Assembly: GCA_031213475.1 (NCBI GenBank)
Contig: JARUPZ010000010.1
Location: 2,299,001 to 2,363,000, forward strand
Length of the DNA stretch: 64,000 nucleotides
From: Nereocystis luetkeana
Taxonomy: Eukaryota; Sar; Phaeophyceae; Laminariales; Laminariaceae
Direction of reading: 5' to 3'
Position 1 is the stretch's first letter, and each line of letters opens with the position of its first letter. A program made the translations under genes and the position numbers. This document shows positions 12,561 to 24,438 of this stretch, piece after piece. Under the pieces are notes generated by a model that saw only the letters and a list, made by a program, of their open reading frames with translations, made no database searches and was not told the DNA's origin.

Positions 12561-13081
12561 GCGTTAAATCGATCGCCACTGCTGGTGTTTGTTCGTCCCG
12601 CAGATATTGATAAAATTTGAACAAAAAAAACAGTTGCGAGGTCGAGGATTTCGTAGAAACTCATCTGTGCAACCTGTGCACCAGATAATTTGTAACAAAC
12701 CGGCACACACTACAACACGCGCGCCGACGCCTTCGGTCTCTCGTAAATATACACAAAGTTGGAGACGCGGCACCGGGCGCTACTTCTCGCCTCCTACCAT
12801 GGCGCCAGCGCCCCGAGAAAGTCCGCCGCAGCCATCTGGCCGGGGCTTCAACGAACGGAGACTCGGACGACCGAGAGACTCCCAAAAGCTTAACGCATTG
12901 ACACAAATATTGATGTACGTACTTTCGAACAAGCCGTTCAACGGCCAAAAAATCCGTTCAACGCTAAAACACAACGAACGCTGGTCACTCGGCCCCCCTT
13001 GGGGAAAGCGCAGAAAACGGGAACGGGAACGAGGGTCACCGCTAACTTGTCAAAGTACGTGTCTATACCATCGTGCTGTTA

Positions 13082-13856
<775 letters not shown>

Positions 13857-14045
13857 ACCGTACAATACCACACCACACCATACCATACCATGCCATATGA
13901 TACCATATAATATCATACCATACCATACATACATACCATACTACAATAGATCAAACAAACAACGCCTTTTTCATGCCACATCAAACCATCACAGTACCAT
14001 ACCGCACCCTCTCCCTACCAGTACCATAGGCCATACCGTACGCAC

Positions 14046-14168
14046 CTCGACTAGCTTGACGAGCTGTGCGTTGTTGTGCGTCTTGTCAGGGGCTGACCCT
14101 GGCCCTCCTTCCCTCACCACTCCCGCGGGGGACGTCTGCCAATCCGTCTCCCACTCTTCAGTCGTCGG
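14046..14168 (-). CDS. Exon 16: PH to ArfGAP linker
   Basis: Forty-one codons, phase 0, TGGTGCAG|CCG to GTCGAG|GTGCGT. It starts PTTEEWETDWQTSPAGVVRE and ends DKTHNNAQLVKLVE. The ArfGAP exon follows directly. The last residues occupy the position of the family's pre-zinc-finger helix. Confidence 0.85.
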
Positions 14169-14618
14169 CTGCACCAAAACGAAGCGAAAAAATGAGAAAA
14201 TTGATAAAAAAAAAAGAATCGTTGGTAGAATCAGGTATATATATAGAAAACGGGGAAAATGTCAAGACCGACAAATATGTGCCGACAAAAAACACATAGT
14301 AAAACGTCAAAACGCCGCTGTACCGTGGTTTTTTATAAATTTATGAAAAATGTCATCTGGGGGTTCGTAGTTATATGGATATCAAGTGATACGAAGAGTA
14401 TTAATAGTAGTCTCGTCTAATCAGAAACAACAAAAGAAGCGAATTACAAGTGACGCACACAAATACGCAACGCTACGTGAAAAAAAAAAAAGAAGCCCGG
14501 AACGGAAAGACGCACAGATGGACATGAAAACACAAAATAAACGACGATGCGAAAAACTGCTGTACCACCTGTGCCTGTGGACCGTAGACTACTACTACAA
14601 CATGAGTGCGTAATACTA

Positions 14619-14724
14619 TTTCAGGGGACAACAGTTAATAGGACCTATGGTACACACAAAAACCTACCATATTTACCTATTTTTACGAACAATATTTGCC
14701 CCGTTTAATGTGGTTCCCCGTGAT
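14619..14724. mobile_element. MITE1 copy (diverged ends)
   Basis: Arms AGTTAATAGGACC and CAATATTTG are retained; termini mutated to TTTCAGGGG...CCCCGTGAT. A MITE2 copy starts 12 bp further on. Confidence 0.75.
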
Positions 14725-14735
14725 ACTAATAGTAG

Positions 14736-14834
14736 TTAACCCTTTTAAGTACCGCCCTCCCATATGTGGGGACAAAGCACTCAAATTATAAGTAAATTGT
14801 CCCCAAAACGGGACTGGGGTCCTAAAGGGGTTAA
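14736..14834. mobile_element. MITE2 copy
   Basis: 99 bp with TTAA ends and a central TTGTCCCCAAAACGGGACT arm. Confidence 0.9.
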
Positions 14835-15072
14835 AAGAACACCGTAACGAAAAAACGAAGAAACAAAATAATGCACACAACATGCATGAGACAAAAAAAA
14901 ACGAAGATCGTGAGAACGAAACCCAAAACAAAAAGAATGAACCGAAAACACTGCAAAACGAGTACCAGGTAGTATTTAAAAAAAAAAAAAAAAAAAAAAC
15001 GAAAAACATCACAGAACGTCGTGGATATCGTTCCACATCTACTATGGCCTGCTCGCATCGTATCGTGAATAC

Positions 15073-15150
15073 CTGCGAGGCAGAGAGCAGATGCTCTATC
15101 TCAGCTTTGATCACAGTGACCCACTCCTGATGGCTCTCCTCATCCTCCGC
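15073..15150 (-). CDS. Exon 15: PH domain C-terminal helix
   Basis: Twenty-six codons, phase 0, TTTCAG|GCG to TCGCAG|GTATTC. It reads AEDEESHQEWVTVIKAEIEH then LLSASQ. The invariant PH helix Trp is present (A-x-x-x-x-E-x-x-x-W-V). Confidence 0.95.
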
Positions 15151-15284
15151 CTGAAACAGAAAAAACAAGAAAAAACGAACGAAAAAAATAGGGTGAAAAC
15201 ACGACAAGAAGACACAACACGACCCTACTGAAAACCCTTGCGTGACTTGATTTATAACGTAGTAACGCCCCCCCCCTATTGCTG

Positions 15285-15450
15285 GTAGAACCAGCCAACA
15301 ATACAATCACTATATGCAGCGCCAACCGGCAGTATATACTCCGCACACTGCCACAATGGTTAATCCCATATGTGCCAAGCGATTCCACAGGCACTATGAT
15401 ATATCTACACAGCGGGCAGTCGGCACTACTTACTCAACCGGCGCCACAGC
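15285..15450. repeat. Satellite-E-related dispersed copy
   Basis: Contains CCAACCGGCAGTATATACTC, CGCACACTGCCACAATGG and GCCAAGCGATTCCACAGGCA, matching the right flank and one unit of the 55.7-56.4 kb array. Confidence 0.75.
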
Positions 15451-15807
15451 GGGGCCACTACACTCTGACGTACCACTATGTCCATATATATAAGGAGCGT
15501 TTGTATCGACTAACAGCATACACTCGTTGCCTTTCCTACGGTACAGAGTGGTATAGTATACCACAGCGCGGCCAAACGGTGCCAGGCACGGTCTTATCAG
15601 CGCGCGCAGCAGTACGACTACACACCTGTGGTATATATACACCACGTATCACGCGGGGCGTGTCGAATTTCGCCTCGCATTGTACCCCGCGTGCACCCCG
15701 CCCCCCTATTCCCACCAACAGCCGACGCTTAGGGGCGGCCTTGTGAAACCGTTGCCGCGATCGTCCCTTTTTTATATTGGCGCGCTTTCTTTTAGCACCC
15801 CAGGTAG

Positions 15808-15913
15808 CACAACCCTTTCTAGGACTGCAGTCCCGTTTTGATGACAAAAACAAATATACTGATAATCTGAGTATTTGGTGCCCAAAACGGCACCGCCGTC
15901 CTCAAAGGGTCAA
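15808..15913. mobile_element. MITE2 copy (diverged)
   Basis: AACCCTTTCTAGGACTGCAG left arm and GCCGTCCTCAAAGGGT right arm; ends are no longer TTAA. Confidence 0.7.
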
Positions 15914-16289
15914 AGGCATGCCTTCAAGTCCAAAGGCCCAAGGGGATCAACAAACTCCTGTTTTTGGGCCAGGCCTGGAACCCTTCAAGTATGATGCCGC
16001 ACTGCTGTACAGAAACACATATTCCAGTAAAAATTCCGACTACTGTAAGTCGTGCCCACACACGTGCAGTCCTACAGGGGTCTGTCAAGTGAAGCAGGGA
16101 GTCGTGCTCAGTCTTTTTTTTTCGTTTGCTTGTCGTCGCAATGGGTACAGGTACAAGTATGTTTTTGTTGGACAAAACAGGTTCAATTGTCCGTTTCTCT
16201 GTTCGTGCACTCCCAACTTCTGAAAGGATCTTGTGGCGTGCTGTTGCGGGGGAACGCTGAAACGCAAGCGCGAGCGGGTGCTCATTCGG

Positions 16290-16330
16290 GCATATCGCGG
16301 CGGAGGCGGAGGCGGCGGCGGCGGCGGCCA
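16290..16330. repeat. GGC microsatellite
   Basis: GGCGGAGGCGGC-type run followed on the plus strand by a short open Met-containing frame (MNERRRISKKLGTADQPSAK) of unknown meaning. Confidence 0.6.
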
Positions 16331-16420
16331 GCAGACATGAATGAGCGCAGGAGGATCAGCAAGAAGCTAGGAACTGCCGATCAGCCGTCAGCCAAGACAA
16401 CACGAACGAAAGCGAGAAAT

Positions 16421-16496
<76 letters not shown>

Positions 16497-16497
16497 G
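16421..16497. repeat. ACA trinucleotide microsatellite
   Basis: About 25 perfect ACA/CAA units. Confidence 0.95.
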
Positions 16498-16529
16498 GGC
16501 AAGCACAACATCGAGGCCTACCTGGTGTG

Positions 16530-17560
16530 CAGGTATCAACATCAGTATCATCAACATCGATATCGGGATCGTCAACATTGATATCAGCATCACTACAAAA
16601 TATCAACACCAATGTCAATGTCGACATCAATGCCAGCACCAATATCAATACCGACATCAATATCAGCACATATACCAATACCAACATTAGCATCGATAAA
16701 AAGATCAATATCAGCACATAAAAACCCCACCAGCAGCACCACCTCTGTCACCACCACCCCCGAACATAAAACACCAAAATCGCCACCGCCACCAACACCA
16801 CCATCGGAGCACCACCACCACCAGCACGTAGGTACTCTGTCGGGGGGATATATTGACAACAACATCACTATCAGTATCAGTCACCCATTACAATACCCAC
16901 GTACATATCAACATGAACCATCGATATCCACACCAAACACCAATATAAACATTGCCAACATCCCACCAACTACAGAACCGCAACCCCCACTCGGTCATCA
17001 AACACCCATCAATATCAATATCAATATCACCATACATATATATATCAATATCAATATCAACACCCACACCAGTATCGCCAACAACCCCCACTCGATCATC
17101 AAACACCCACCGATATCAATATCAATATCACCATAAAAAGATATATCAATATCAATATCAATATCAATATCAATATCAACACCAACACCAGTATCGCCAA
17201 CAACCCCCACCCGATCAACAAACACCCACCGATATCAATATAAATATCACCATAGAGAGATATATCAATATCAATACCAACACCAACACCAGAAACGCCA
17301 ACAACCCCCACTCGATCATCAAAACACCCATCGATATCAATATCAATATAACTATAAATAGATATATCAATATCAATATCAACACCAACACCAGTATCGC
17401 CTACACTCCCACCAACTATTTTACCGCAGCTTCAACTCCCCACCCCCACTAGCACCACAACCCCCTCCCCATTATCACAAACCAATCAACCTACATATCA
17501 ACACCAATATCCATCTACATATCTATCGATGTCAACATCAACACCAACATCGCCAACACC
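16530..17560. repeat. Long ATCAATATC-rich satellite with an embedded minisatellite
   Basis: Degenerate ATATCA/ATCAAC hexanucleotides cover about 1 kb. From about 16.95 to 17.41 kb a higher-order unit of about 110-120 bp recurs with GCCAACAACCCCCACTCGAT and CATCAAACACCCA. All frames lacking stops here are compositional. Confidence 0.9.
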
Positions 17561-17633
17561 CCACCACCTACCACGACTTTAAAACCACCCACCCACGCCC
17601 ACGCCCACGCACAACAATGTACAGAAATCGTAG

Positions 17634-17770
17634 TACTCCAAAGTATCTCTGTGGCGTAGCTTTGTGACCACACAACTTGCGCCTCTCAAGGATTGAAGAA
17701 TCGGCACGGACACTGGTGGTGCTGGATGTCGACGGGTAGAAAGAACGGTTTGATGTGAAAACACACACAC
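17634..17770. repeat. Repeat C copy 1
   Basis: GTATCTCTGTGGCGTAGCTT to AGAAAGAACGGTTTGATGTG. Highly similar to 18417-18545 and more distantly to 44573-44672. Confidence 0.85.
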
Positions 17771-17905
17771 GAGACCGCAACCCCCCCCCCCCCCATCATC
17801 ACCCACCTCAACACCAACAACCCCCCCCCCCCAACTACCACCACCACCACCACCACCACCAAACAACAAAAATCGACTGACCGACCAACCGACCGACCGA
17901 CCGAC

Positions 17906-18064
17906 CTGCAGGACGTAGGTCCTCTGCTGAGGAGAGATGATCTCGAACGAAAACCGCAGGTCTGTTTCCTTGAGGCAAGACTTGACGTGGCAAAGCTTGA
18001 TGTCGCACACGCGAACAGCAGGGCTAACATCCGCCTCCTGCCTGTGGTAGAACAGCTCTCCACC
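17906..18064 (-). CDS. Exon 14: PH domain core
   Basis: Fifty-three codons, phase 0, ending TACGTCCTGCAG|GTCGG. It begins GGELFYHRQEADVSPAVRVC, continues DIKLCHVKSCLKETDLRFSF and ends with EIISPQQRTYVLQ, which matches PH strands 3-7. The proposed acceptor is AAAAG|GGT (AAG type) next to an A-rich tract, so the 5' border is uncertain by a few codons. Confidence 0.9.
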
Positions 18065-18416
18065 CTTTTGTTTTTTTTTGTTTTTTTTTTTCCGAGCAAG
18101 CACGGCAGTGTCAGTAAAAAACCCACAGCCCCCATCCAAGGAAGACAGCCGATCAAACGACAGCAAAAAAATAAAACAGGGAGTGGAGGGACAGGGCAGG
18201 GCCGGGGGGGGGGGCGACAGAAACGAAAAAGTTAGATGTCACAAAATACTGTTACGAGCAAAAGCGGTAGAAAAAAAGAGAGAGGAAATCACGGGGGGGT
18301 ATCAGATGTACGTACACGTTTCTCTATTTCATAGAATGTGTATGTCGTGCCCGTCGTATCTAGTATGATGACATGGCTTTGCATTGCCCACTGCAGTGCA
18401 TACTGCACACGTGGCA

Positions 18417-18545
18417 ACGTAGTATCTCTGTGGCGTAGCTTTGTGACCACAGAACTTGTATCTCTTCTAGGATTGGAGAATCGGCACGGACACTGGTTGT
18501 GCTGGATGTCGACGGGTAGAAAGAACGGTTGAGTGTGAAGAACAC
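18417..18545. repeat. Repeat C copy 2
   Basis: Same orientation as copy 1, less than 1 kb away. The two copies flank PH exon 14 (17906-18064). Confidence 0.85.
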
Positions 18546-18884
18546 ACACACACGAATGAGCAAAAGAAAAATGTAAAACGACAGGTCCAAAGCAAAAAAA
18601 GGCGAAAAAACAAGGCGGTATATTCAATTCGTTCGTATGTACAGAGATCACATCCCGCCATCATCTACTCCGTTTTTTTCCTTCAATTCTGACTTTTCTT
18701 TAGGAGCTCGGTGGTCGTTTTCTCTTTCCGCCCTCGGCCCCTGGAGCTCATGGAAAAGACATACATTTTCGAGGCTACGTCGTACATGCACACCAGGTAT
18801 GATACGCAGTGACAGGCGACCAACAGCGAAAAGATACCCGATATAACATATATTTTCATTATCAACTTTTACTTTCCAGCTCAA

Positions 18885-19175
18885 CTCGTAGGAGGTTTTA
18901 CCCTCAGCAATCTTCTGGACAAGCCGTGGTCACAGGTGCCGTCCCTTCTCCCCCCCCGGGCACGTGCCTTCATTTTTATCGTGCATAGGGTTCAGCATTC
19001 CGACTGCTCGTCGATTCTCATCGAATGTCGCTAACTCACGCTCTCGCGCTTTCCGCTAAACAATGTTTACTCAAGAAAAGTCATCACGAGTATGTACTCG
19101 GTGAGGCTCGAACCCACAAAATAGATCTTGATAGGCACCACCTACCTACCAAGCCACCGGGGACGCCGGAAACGG
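18885..19175 (-). mobile_element. SINE-B copy with tRNA-like head
   Basis: The minus strand starts with a tRNA-like head (CGGTGGCTTGGTAGG as A box; GGGTTCGAGCCTC as B box near 19,100), followed by a body with AGAGCGTGAGTTAGCGACAT, the core GATAAAAATGAAGGCACGTG, and a tail GGTAAAACCTCCTACGAGTT. The 47.2-kb copy shares body and tail. Not a functional tRNA: the cloverleaf is imperfect. Confidence 0.7.
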
Positions 19176-19545
19176 AAACGCGCAAAATGTACGTGTATAG
19201 TCTCACGCACGGAACACAATGCAATAGACGCAAACACCAAATGTACCAAGGTCGAAAGAAATGTGTACGGAGCAGGTATATCTGGAAAACTAGGTTTACC
19301 AACAGCAAAAAAACTGGTACTGGTTTTTATAGAATGGTTCGAGAGCCCCCTCCCCCCCCTCCCCTCCTCCCCGACCGGCATATACGACTGCGGCTATGCA
19401 GGTCATGAGAACACCCCTCGACCAGCCCCACCAACACACAAAATAACCAGTCCAGAAGTCAGCCCCTTCAGCCAGCAGGGATCGACCGGAACATCCCCCA
19501 TCTCTCTACAAAACCCAACCCCAAACCAAACGCCAGCCTCCTTGC

Positions 19546-19617
19546 CTGGATGAAGAAGTAGCGTCGCTGCCAGTCTTTTCTGACATTGTTGCTCCTCTTC
19601 CACAGGTAGCCTTCTTG
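19546..19617 (-). CDS. Exon 13: PH domain, strands 1-2, GC donor
   Basis: Twenty-four codons, phase 0 at both ends, CTACAG|CAA to CAG|GCAAGG. It reads EGYLWKRSNNVRKDWQRRYF then FIQ. This is the classic PH opening (G-x-L-x-K-x-...-W-x-x-R-x-F-x-L) with basic residues typical of the phosphoinositide-binding loop. The donor is GC, the second such site in the gene. Confidence 0.95.
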
Positions 19618-19914
19618 CTGTAGTACACAGTCGCGGCCGCCGCATCGATAATCGCACATTGTCCCGCGTTATAAGGCCAAGGACGAGGCAAGGGCAACAA
19701 GGGGAGGGGGGGGGGAAGGAAAACGATACGCGACATCGGGTTACTTTTGCGCTGTGGGTATTTGCCCTGTGACTCGACCAGAACAAAAAAATGTCTCGAT
19801 CCCGCCCCTCTCGACCCCCCCCCCCCCCCCCCACCTCCCCCGTCAGACCCGACCATGAGCGTCTACATCCCGAACCCCCCCCCCCCCCCCCTCCCAATGA
19901 GAACACCCCCCCTC

Positions 19915-20040
19915 CCCCGCAAGCAATGTCTGCCTGCCCGGTCGGTGAAGACCCGACGTGCTCCGTCCCGACATTATAGGGATACGAGGGTCTACGGTCA
20001 TCCGACTACTGCCATGACATGAGAACACCCCCGGCCCCCT
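19915..20040. repeat. Repeat F copy
   Basis: GCAAGCAATGTCTGCCTGCC, CGGTGAAGACCCGACGTGCT and GGTCTACGGTCATCCGACTA; ends 24 bp before the large low-complexity exon. Confidence 0.65.
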
Positions 20041-20063
20041 CCCGCCCCCACCTCTCTACTTAC

Positions 20064-21210
20064 TTTCTTTCGCCGCTGGCGAGGAGACCACAGAGGGCCC
20101 CCTCCGGCGCCAGCCACACCCCCCGCGCTCAACCTCCTGGCATCGTTCCCCGAGGTCGGCACCACCGCCGCAGCTGCCGCCGCCGCCGCAGCCGCCCCCG
20201 CGGTCGCCGCGACCATTGCCGCCGCCGCCAACGCTCGCTCCCCGCGCACCCCGTCCTCCTCCCAATCCTCCTCGTCGTCCCAGCTCCCCCCCGCGGCGGG
20301 TCCAAGCCTCGCCCCGCCTCCCCCACCCTTACCTCCCGACAACGTCCCCCCCATTGGACGGCCGGGGGAAGGGCTGAACGCTAGGCTACCGTCTCCAACG
20401 CTCCCCGCTCCCGCTCGCACCCTTGCTCCAGCTACCGCTACCGCCCCTCCCCCGGCCCCGCCCCCGGCCACACCTCCACCGCCCCCGACTTTCGCGCCAC
20501 CCCCTCCGCTCCCCGCGGTGCCTCCGCCCCCGCCACCACCGCCGCCACCGCCTCCGCTGCCGCTGCCGCCGCCGCTGCCGCTGCTTCCCCCACCGGACAA
20601 CCTTGCCGCGATAGAGGCGGCGCGTTTCTGCGCGGCCCGCATCGGAGTGGAGGACGAGGACGACGCCACCCCTCCGGGAGTGGCAGGGGTGGATCCCGAT
20701 AGAGGGAACACGCTAGACCCTAACGCTCTCCCGTGCATCATTGCCGCCGAAGAGAGCGGTCCCGAGCCCCCTCCCGGCCCTCCCGCCGCCGCCGCTGCTG
20801 CGGCAGCGGCCGCGGAGGCAGCCGCGGCAGCAGCACCGGCTCCACCCGAAGAAGAAGAGGTGGCCGCCGGAGAAAACCGAGGAGTGCTGCCGCCGCTAGC
20901 CCCCGCCCATGTGCTGCTGAGATTGGAGGAACCCGTGGGGCCGCTGCCTAGGGTGGGTGACGGGGATGGAATACTGCTGTAGGACCGAGCGAAAGTGGAC
21001 TGGGGGAGGCCCTCGGACAGAGACAGCTCGAGTCGCTCCCGCTCCTCCCCCCATTCACCGTCTTCGCGCACGAGGTCCTGGGAGGAGGGGATGGGGGTCG
21101 TGGGTGGGGGGAGAGGGGCGGAGGGGGAAGGTGAAGGAGTGCCGGTGGGGTGGGATGCTGCCGCCGCTACTGCTATCGCTGCTAGATGACCGCTTCTACT
21201 GCCACTGCTG
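20064..21210 (-). CDS. Exon 12: large Gly/Ala/Ser-rich insert between BAR and PH
   Basis: About 382 codons without a stop. It starts after the tandem acceptor TTTTTGCAGCAGCAG (three in-frame AG sites: 21,210, 21,207, 21,204) and ends at the strong donor AAGAAA|GTAAGT in phase 0. Content includes PSPSPSAPLPPPTTPIPSSQ, Ser/Pro stretches, poly-Ala, a long poly-Gly run and a closing basic WSPRQRRKK. Other BAR-PH ArfGAPs usually have only a short linker here. It is probably disordered and polymorphic in length. Long opposite-strand ORFs here are compositional shadows. Confidence 0.8.
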
Positions 21211-21396
21211 CTGCAAAAACTTGTTATCCTGATGTGTGCTGTCACTACTGCTGCCAATTTTCTGCTATACCTCTATAACTCTTTCTACTATCCATTGCCA
21301 CTGCTACTACTCTTGCCCCCACTCCTCCTCCTCCTCCTACTACTACTGCTGCTGCAGCTATTAATACTACTACTACTCCGACTACTCTTACTACTG

Positions 21397-21430
<34 letters not shown>

Positions 21431-21494
21431 CGCTGCTACTCCGACTCCTACTGCTACTACTCCTGCTACTACAGTATTAATGGTAGTACTACAC

Positions 21495-21617
21495 ACACGC
21501 ACCGCCCTGGAGAGCCCTAGCGCTTGCTGTAGCTCAACGAGATGCGGCTCCATGGAATCAAGCAAGGTCTGGCACTGTCGGAAGAGCTTCAAGAAAGCGT
21601 ATAGCGCCGTGCAAGTC
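21495..21617 (-). CDS. Exon 11: last BAR helix
   Basis: Acceptor TTCGGCAG|G. It begins TCTALYAFLKLFRQCQTLLD followed by SMEPHLVELQQALGLSRA, the family's final BAR helix. The 3' border is ambiguous. GTGCGT at 21,502 would end the exon in phase 0, which does not match the next exon; GTGTAG at 21,494 ends it in phase 2, which does. I used the second. Confidence 0.85.
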
Positions 21618-22012
21618 CTGCCGAAAACAAATCCAAGGCACGAGTCAGGGCAGCAGCAGCATCGGTCAGGGCACACACCCTGTCCCTAAACATAATGACC
21701 TTTTGCATTGAATGTTAGCATAAAAACAATCCCTATATTTCGGGACAAGAGAGTGGTGCTTGTCTGCGATTAACCCTCCCGGAAAAACACGAGGGGGAAA
21801 AACGACGATGAAGAGCAACCATCGCAGCAACCATTGTGGCAACCGCGTGACTGGGGGATGAAATTCTACAACATGGTGTCCGAGGTGGCACATGCTATTA
21901 TATCATAGGAGCCGCACGGCACGCGGGGCAAAACGCTCCTGCCAGTGGTACTGGGCGCTCAAGCTGCGCTCATGTAGGATGTTGATAGCACCGACACCTT
22001 GTTCGTGCTTCA

Positions 22013-22124
22013 TTACGGGGGACCATAGTTAATAGGACCAAACATAGTTAGTAAAAACGGTTAAATATATACCAGGTAGGATTTTGTGTATACCATAGGT
22101 CCTATTAACTATGGTCCCCCGTAA
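22013..22124. mobile_element. MITE1 copy with CCAGGTA insertion
   Basis: 112 bp = 105 + 7. TATATACCAGGTAGG replaces TATATAGG. Terminal repeats intact. Confidence 0.92.
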
Positions 22125-22177
22125 ATAGAAGGGGGTGGGGAAGGGGTGAGAACAGAGGCGATTCATAGATGCCATTG

Positions 22178-22293
22178 TTACGGGGGGGGGGCATAGTAAA
22201 TAAGACCAACTAGCGTAAAAAAAAAAAGAGCGAAATATATACCGGTAGGTTTTAATCTGTACCGTTAGTCCTATTTACTGTGGTCCCCCGTAA
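22178..22293. mobile_element. MITE1 copy with CCGGTA insertion
   Basis: Lies 53 bp from the previous copy. Contains TATATACCGGTAGG, an expanded A run and an expanded G run near the left end. Confidence 0.88.
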
Positions 22294-22579
22294 GAAATAG
22301 TTGCCGCTACTTCAGCCTGCAGGGTCTGTTAGTGCGACATTACTTCAATACGTTTCTTGAACAGCGGGACGACCTGGTGCTGTTGTTGTTGTTGTTGCTA
22401 TTCTTGAACGGGTGCTGTAAAATAACCCAAAATCCGACGATCTGGGCCATCGGACGGCAGCAGAAAGTAGGCATCAGTAGCAACACCGACAGCACGTCGT
22501 AGTTGTGGCAGCGGTAGCATCAAAAAGTAGCAGTAAAAAAGTAGTGGCGCAGGAAAGTACAAGCTGCGTAATATCTCAC

Positions 22580-22692
22580 CTCTCGACGACCTGGTGCTTC
22601 TTCTTGGTCTCCAGCTGGCTGAGGTGGTGGACGAGGTCGAAGCGGGCCATCTCGAACCGCTTCTTGGCTAGAGCGACCTCCGCCGCTTTCGA
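22580..22692 (-). CDS. Exon 10: BAR domain helix
   Basis: 113 nt, phase 0 in and phase 2 out, ATGCAG|TCG to GAGAG|GTGAGA. It begins SKAAEVALAKKRFEMARFDL and then VHHLSQLETKKKHQVVER. It matches the BAR pattern (A-R-x-x-F-x-x-x-x-L-D-Y-x-x-x-L-x-x-L-x-x-x-K/R-x-x-x-V-L) before the last helix. Confidence 0.92.
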
Positions 22693-22760
22693 CTGCATCA
22701 CGATGGTTGGTTTTTAGCGATGGTTACGGTCGGATAGCGATGGTTGCTCAACGGTGATTG

Positions 22761-22866
22761 TTCAGCCCTTTTAGTACCGCGCTGCACAGCAAAACAACTC
22801 CAACTCTACTTCCAAGTCATTGTTCCCTAATATACATCAAAACGGGAGTGTTGTCCTGAAGGGGAA
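22761..22866. mobile_element. MITE2 remnant
   Basis: CCCTTTTAGTACCGC left arm and AAAACGGGAGTGTTGTCCTGAA right-arm remnants. Confidence 0.5.
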
Positions 22867-23199
22867 GATATAAGATGATATCGCAGGATATCGTATCGAC
22901 AAAAAAAAATGATGTAATCGGAATATCGACCTTTCGATCTATCGCAATATCGAACGCGTTTGGCCCTCTCCATCCCTTGTGGCTTCCCCGTGGCTTTTTT
23001 CCGCTGATACTGAACCAAAGCTTCGATGTCTCAAAATATCGAAATGACGTCCATATAGCTTTTTTTCTGTGTATATATCGGTATCCTATCGAGAACTTTT
23101 ATCGGTTTCGTATCGAGAACTCCATTCTCGTTCGACGCCCCAACACTATTGGAGGCGTGTTTTTAACCCATGGGAGCTGCAGTCCCGTCTTGGGGACGA

Positions 23200-23293
23200 T
23201 TACGGGGGACCATTGTTAATAGGACCAAATATTGTTCGTGAAAATAGCGAACTATAGAGGTTTTTGCGTGCATCGTAGGTCCTATAGAGGTTT
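23200..23293. mobile_element. Truncated MITE1 fused to half a MITE2
   Basis: Left half of MITE1 is intact (TTACGGGGGACC); the right end is lost after GGTCCTATAG. Immediately before it, 23163-23198 is the left half of MITE2 (TTAACCC...TTGGGGACGA). Confidence 0.75.
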
Positions 23294-23299
23294 TTTCTT

Positions 23300-23515
23300 A
23301 GACGGACACTGCACGACGCTTCGCGCCTGGTGCAAGCAGTGCCTACCTGGTCGGTGAAGACGTGCTCCGTCCCGGTAATGTAGGGATGCGAGGGTCTACT
23401 GTCATACGACTACGGCCATGCACGATAACGAGTACACCCCCTCCCTCCCTCCCCATCCCCCTCCCATTTTCCCTTGCCAAACGACTACGACCATGCATGG
23501 CGTGAGTACTCGTAC
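23300..23515. repeat. Repeat F copy
   Basis: GCACGACGCTTCGCGCCTGG through CATGCACGATAACGAGTACA, followed by a second CATGCATGGCGTGAG end. Confidence 0.65.
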
Positions 23516-23532
23516 ACCCCTCTTTCGCTTGC

Positions 23533-23628
23533 CTGGGTAACACTCTCTTCCGAGTTCCTCTTGAGCTGCAGGAAGCGTGCCATGGAGTGCTCGTAGTCCT
23601 CCCCTAATCGGTTCATATCCTGCTTCAT
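23533..23628 (-). CDS. Exon 9: BAR domain helix, GC donor
   Basis: Thirty-two codons, phase 0 at both ends, acceptor ACGGCAG|ATG. It begins MKQDMNRLGEDYEHSMARFL, the BAR segment with a conserved Y in an amphipathic helix. The best donor is CAG|GCAAGC, a GC-AG type site; it alone keeps both frame and domain continuity. Confidence 0.88.
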
Positions 23629-23680
23629 CTGCCGTAGGTTTAGGTATAACGCAGCGGTGCCGGCAGCGATGGGAGGGGTG

Positions 23681-24050
23681 GGAGCTTAGGGCCAAAAACG
23701 GAGGCAATAGACAAAATGCCACATAACTGGTGGGAGCTTAGGGCCAAAAACGACGAAAATAGACAAAATGCCATGTAACTGGGGGGAACTTAAGGCCAAA
23801 AACGAAGGAAGTTGTAGTCAAAATGCCCAATAACTGTTGGGAGCTTAGGGCCAAAAACGAAGAAAACAGTCAAAAATGCCATAGAACAAGTGGGAGCTTA
23901 TGGCCAAAAACGAAGAAAACAGAAAAAAAATGCCCAATTAACTGTTCGGAGCTTAAGGTCAAACACGAAGAAAACAGTCAAAAACGCCATAGAACCGGAG
24001 GGAGCCTATGGCCAAAAAAAGGAAAAAAAATGTCAAAATGCCACATAATT
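23681..24050. repeat. Minisatellite, about 48-bp unit, 7-8 copies
   Basis: Each unit contains GTGGGAGCTTAGGGCCAAAA and CAAAATGCCA. Divergence between units increases to the right. Located in the intron between BAR exons 8 and 9. Confidence 0.88.
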
Positions 24051-24059
24051 CGTATACAA

Positions 24060-24402
24060 TGCGGGAGAGGGCGGGTCACTCATGTCATGCATGGCCGTAG
24101 CCGTATCACCACAGACCCTCGCATCCCTATGATACAATGCCGGGACGGAGGGCGTCGTCATGTCATGCATGTATGTCCTGGTGTGACCATAGATCCTCGC
24201 ATACCTACGATGTAGGGGTGGAGCACCTAGGGTTTTCACCGACCGACCATGCAGACATTGCTTGCAACTGCTTGCACCAAGCGTGAAGCGCCGTGAGGTG
24301 TTGTTCGGCGAGTCGCGTGAAGGGTGGGCTGCATCCCAACAAAAACCGCAGTGTGATGCGGGTTTTCTCGCATATGGTTGAGAGCGTAGAATGGGAGGGG
24401 GT

Positions 24403-24438
<36 letters not shown>

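Noticed and set aside
16052-17452. Plus-strand ORFs with poly-Thr and Asn/Ile/Ser repeats
   Set aside because: Translations of ACA and ATCAAT microsatellites.
19085-19175. Possible functional tRNA gene on the minus strand
   Set aside because: A and B boxes are present but the cloverleaf does not close properly and the sequence continues into a dispersed repeat body, so it is a SINE head.
20019-21232. Long plus-strand ORFs rich in Pro/Arg/Leu opposite the large Gly-rich exon
   Set aside because: They are GC-driven shadows; the minus strand has matching splice sites and phase and joins recognised BAR and PH exons.
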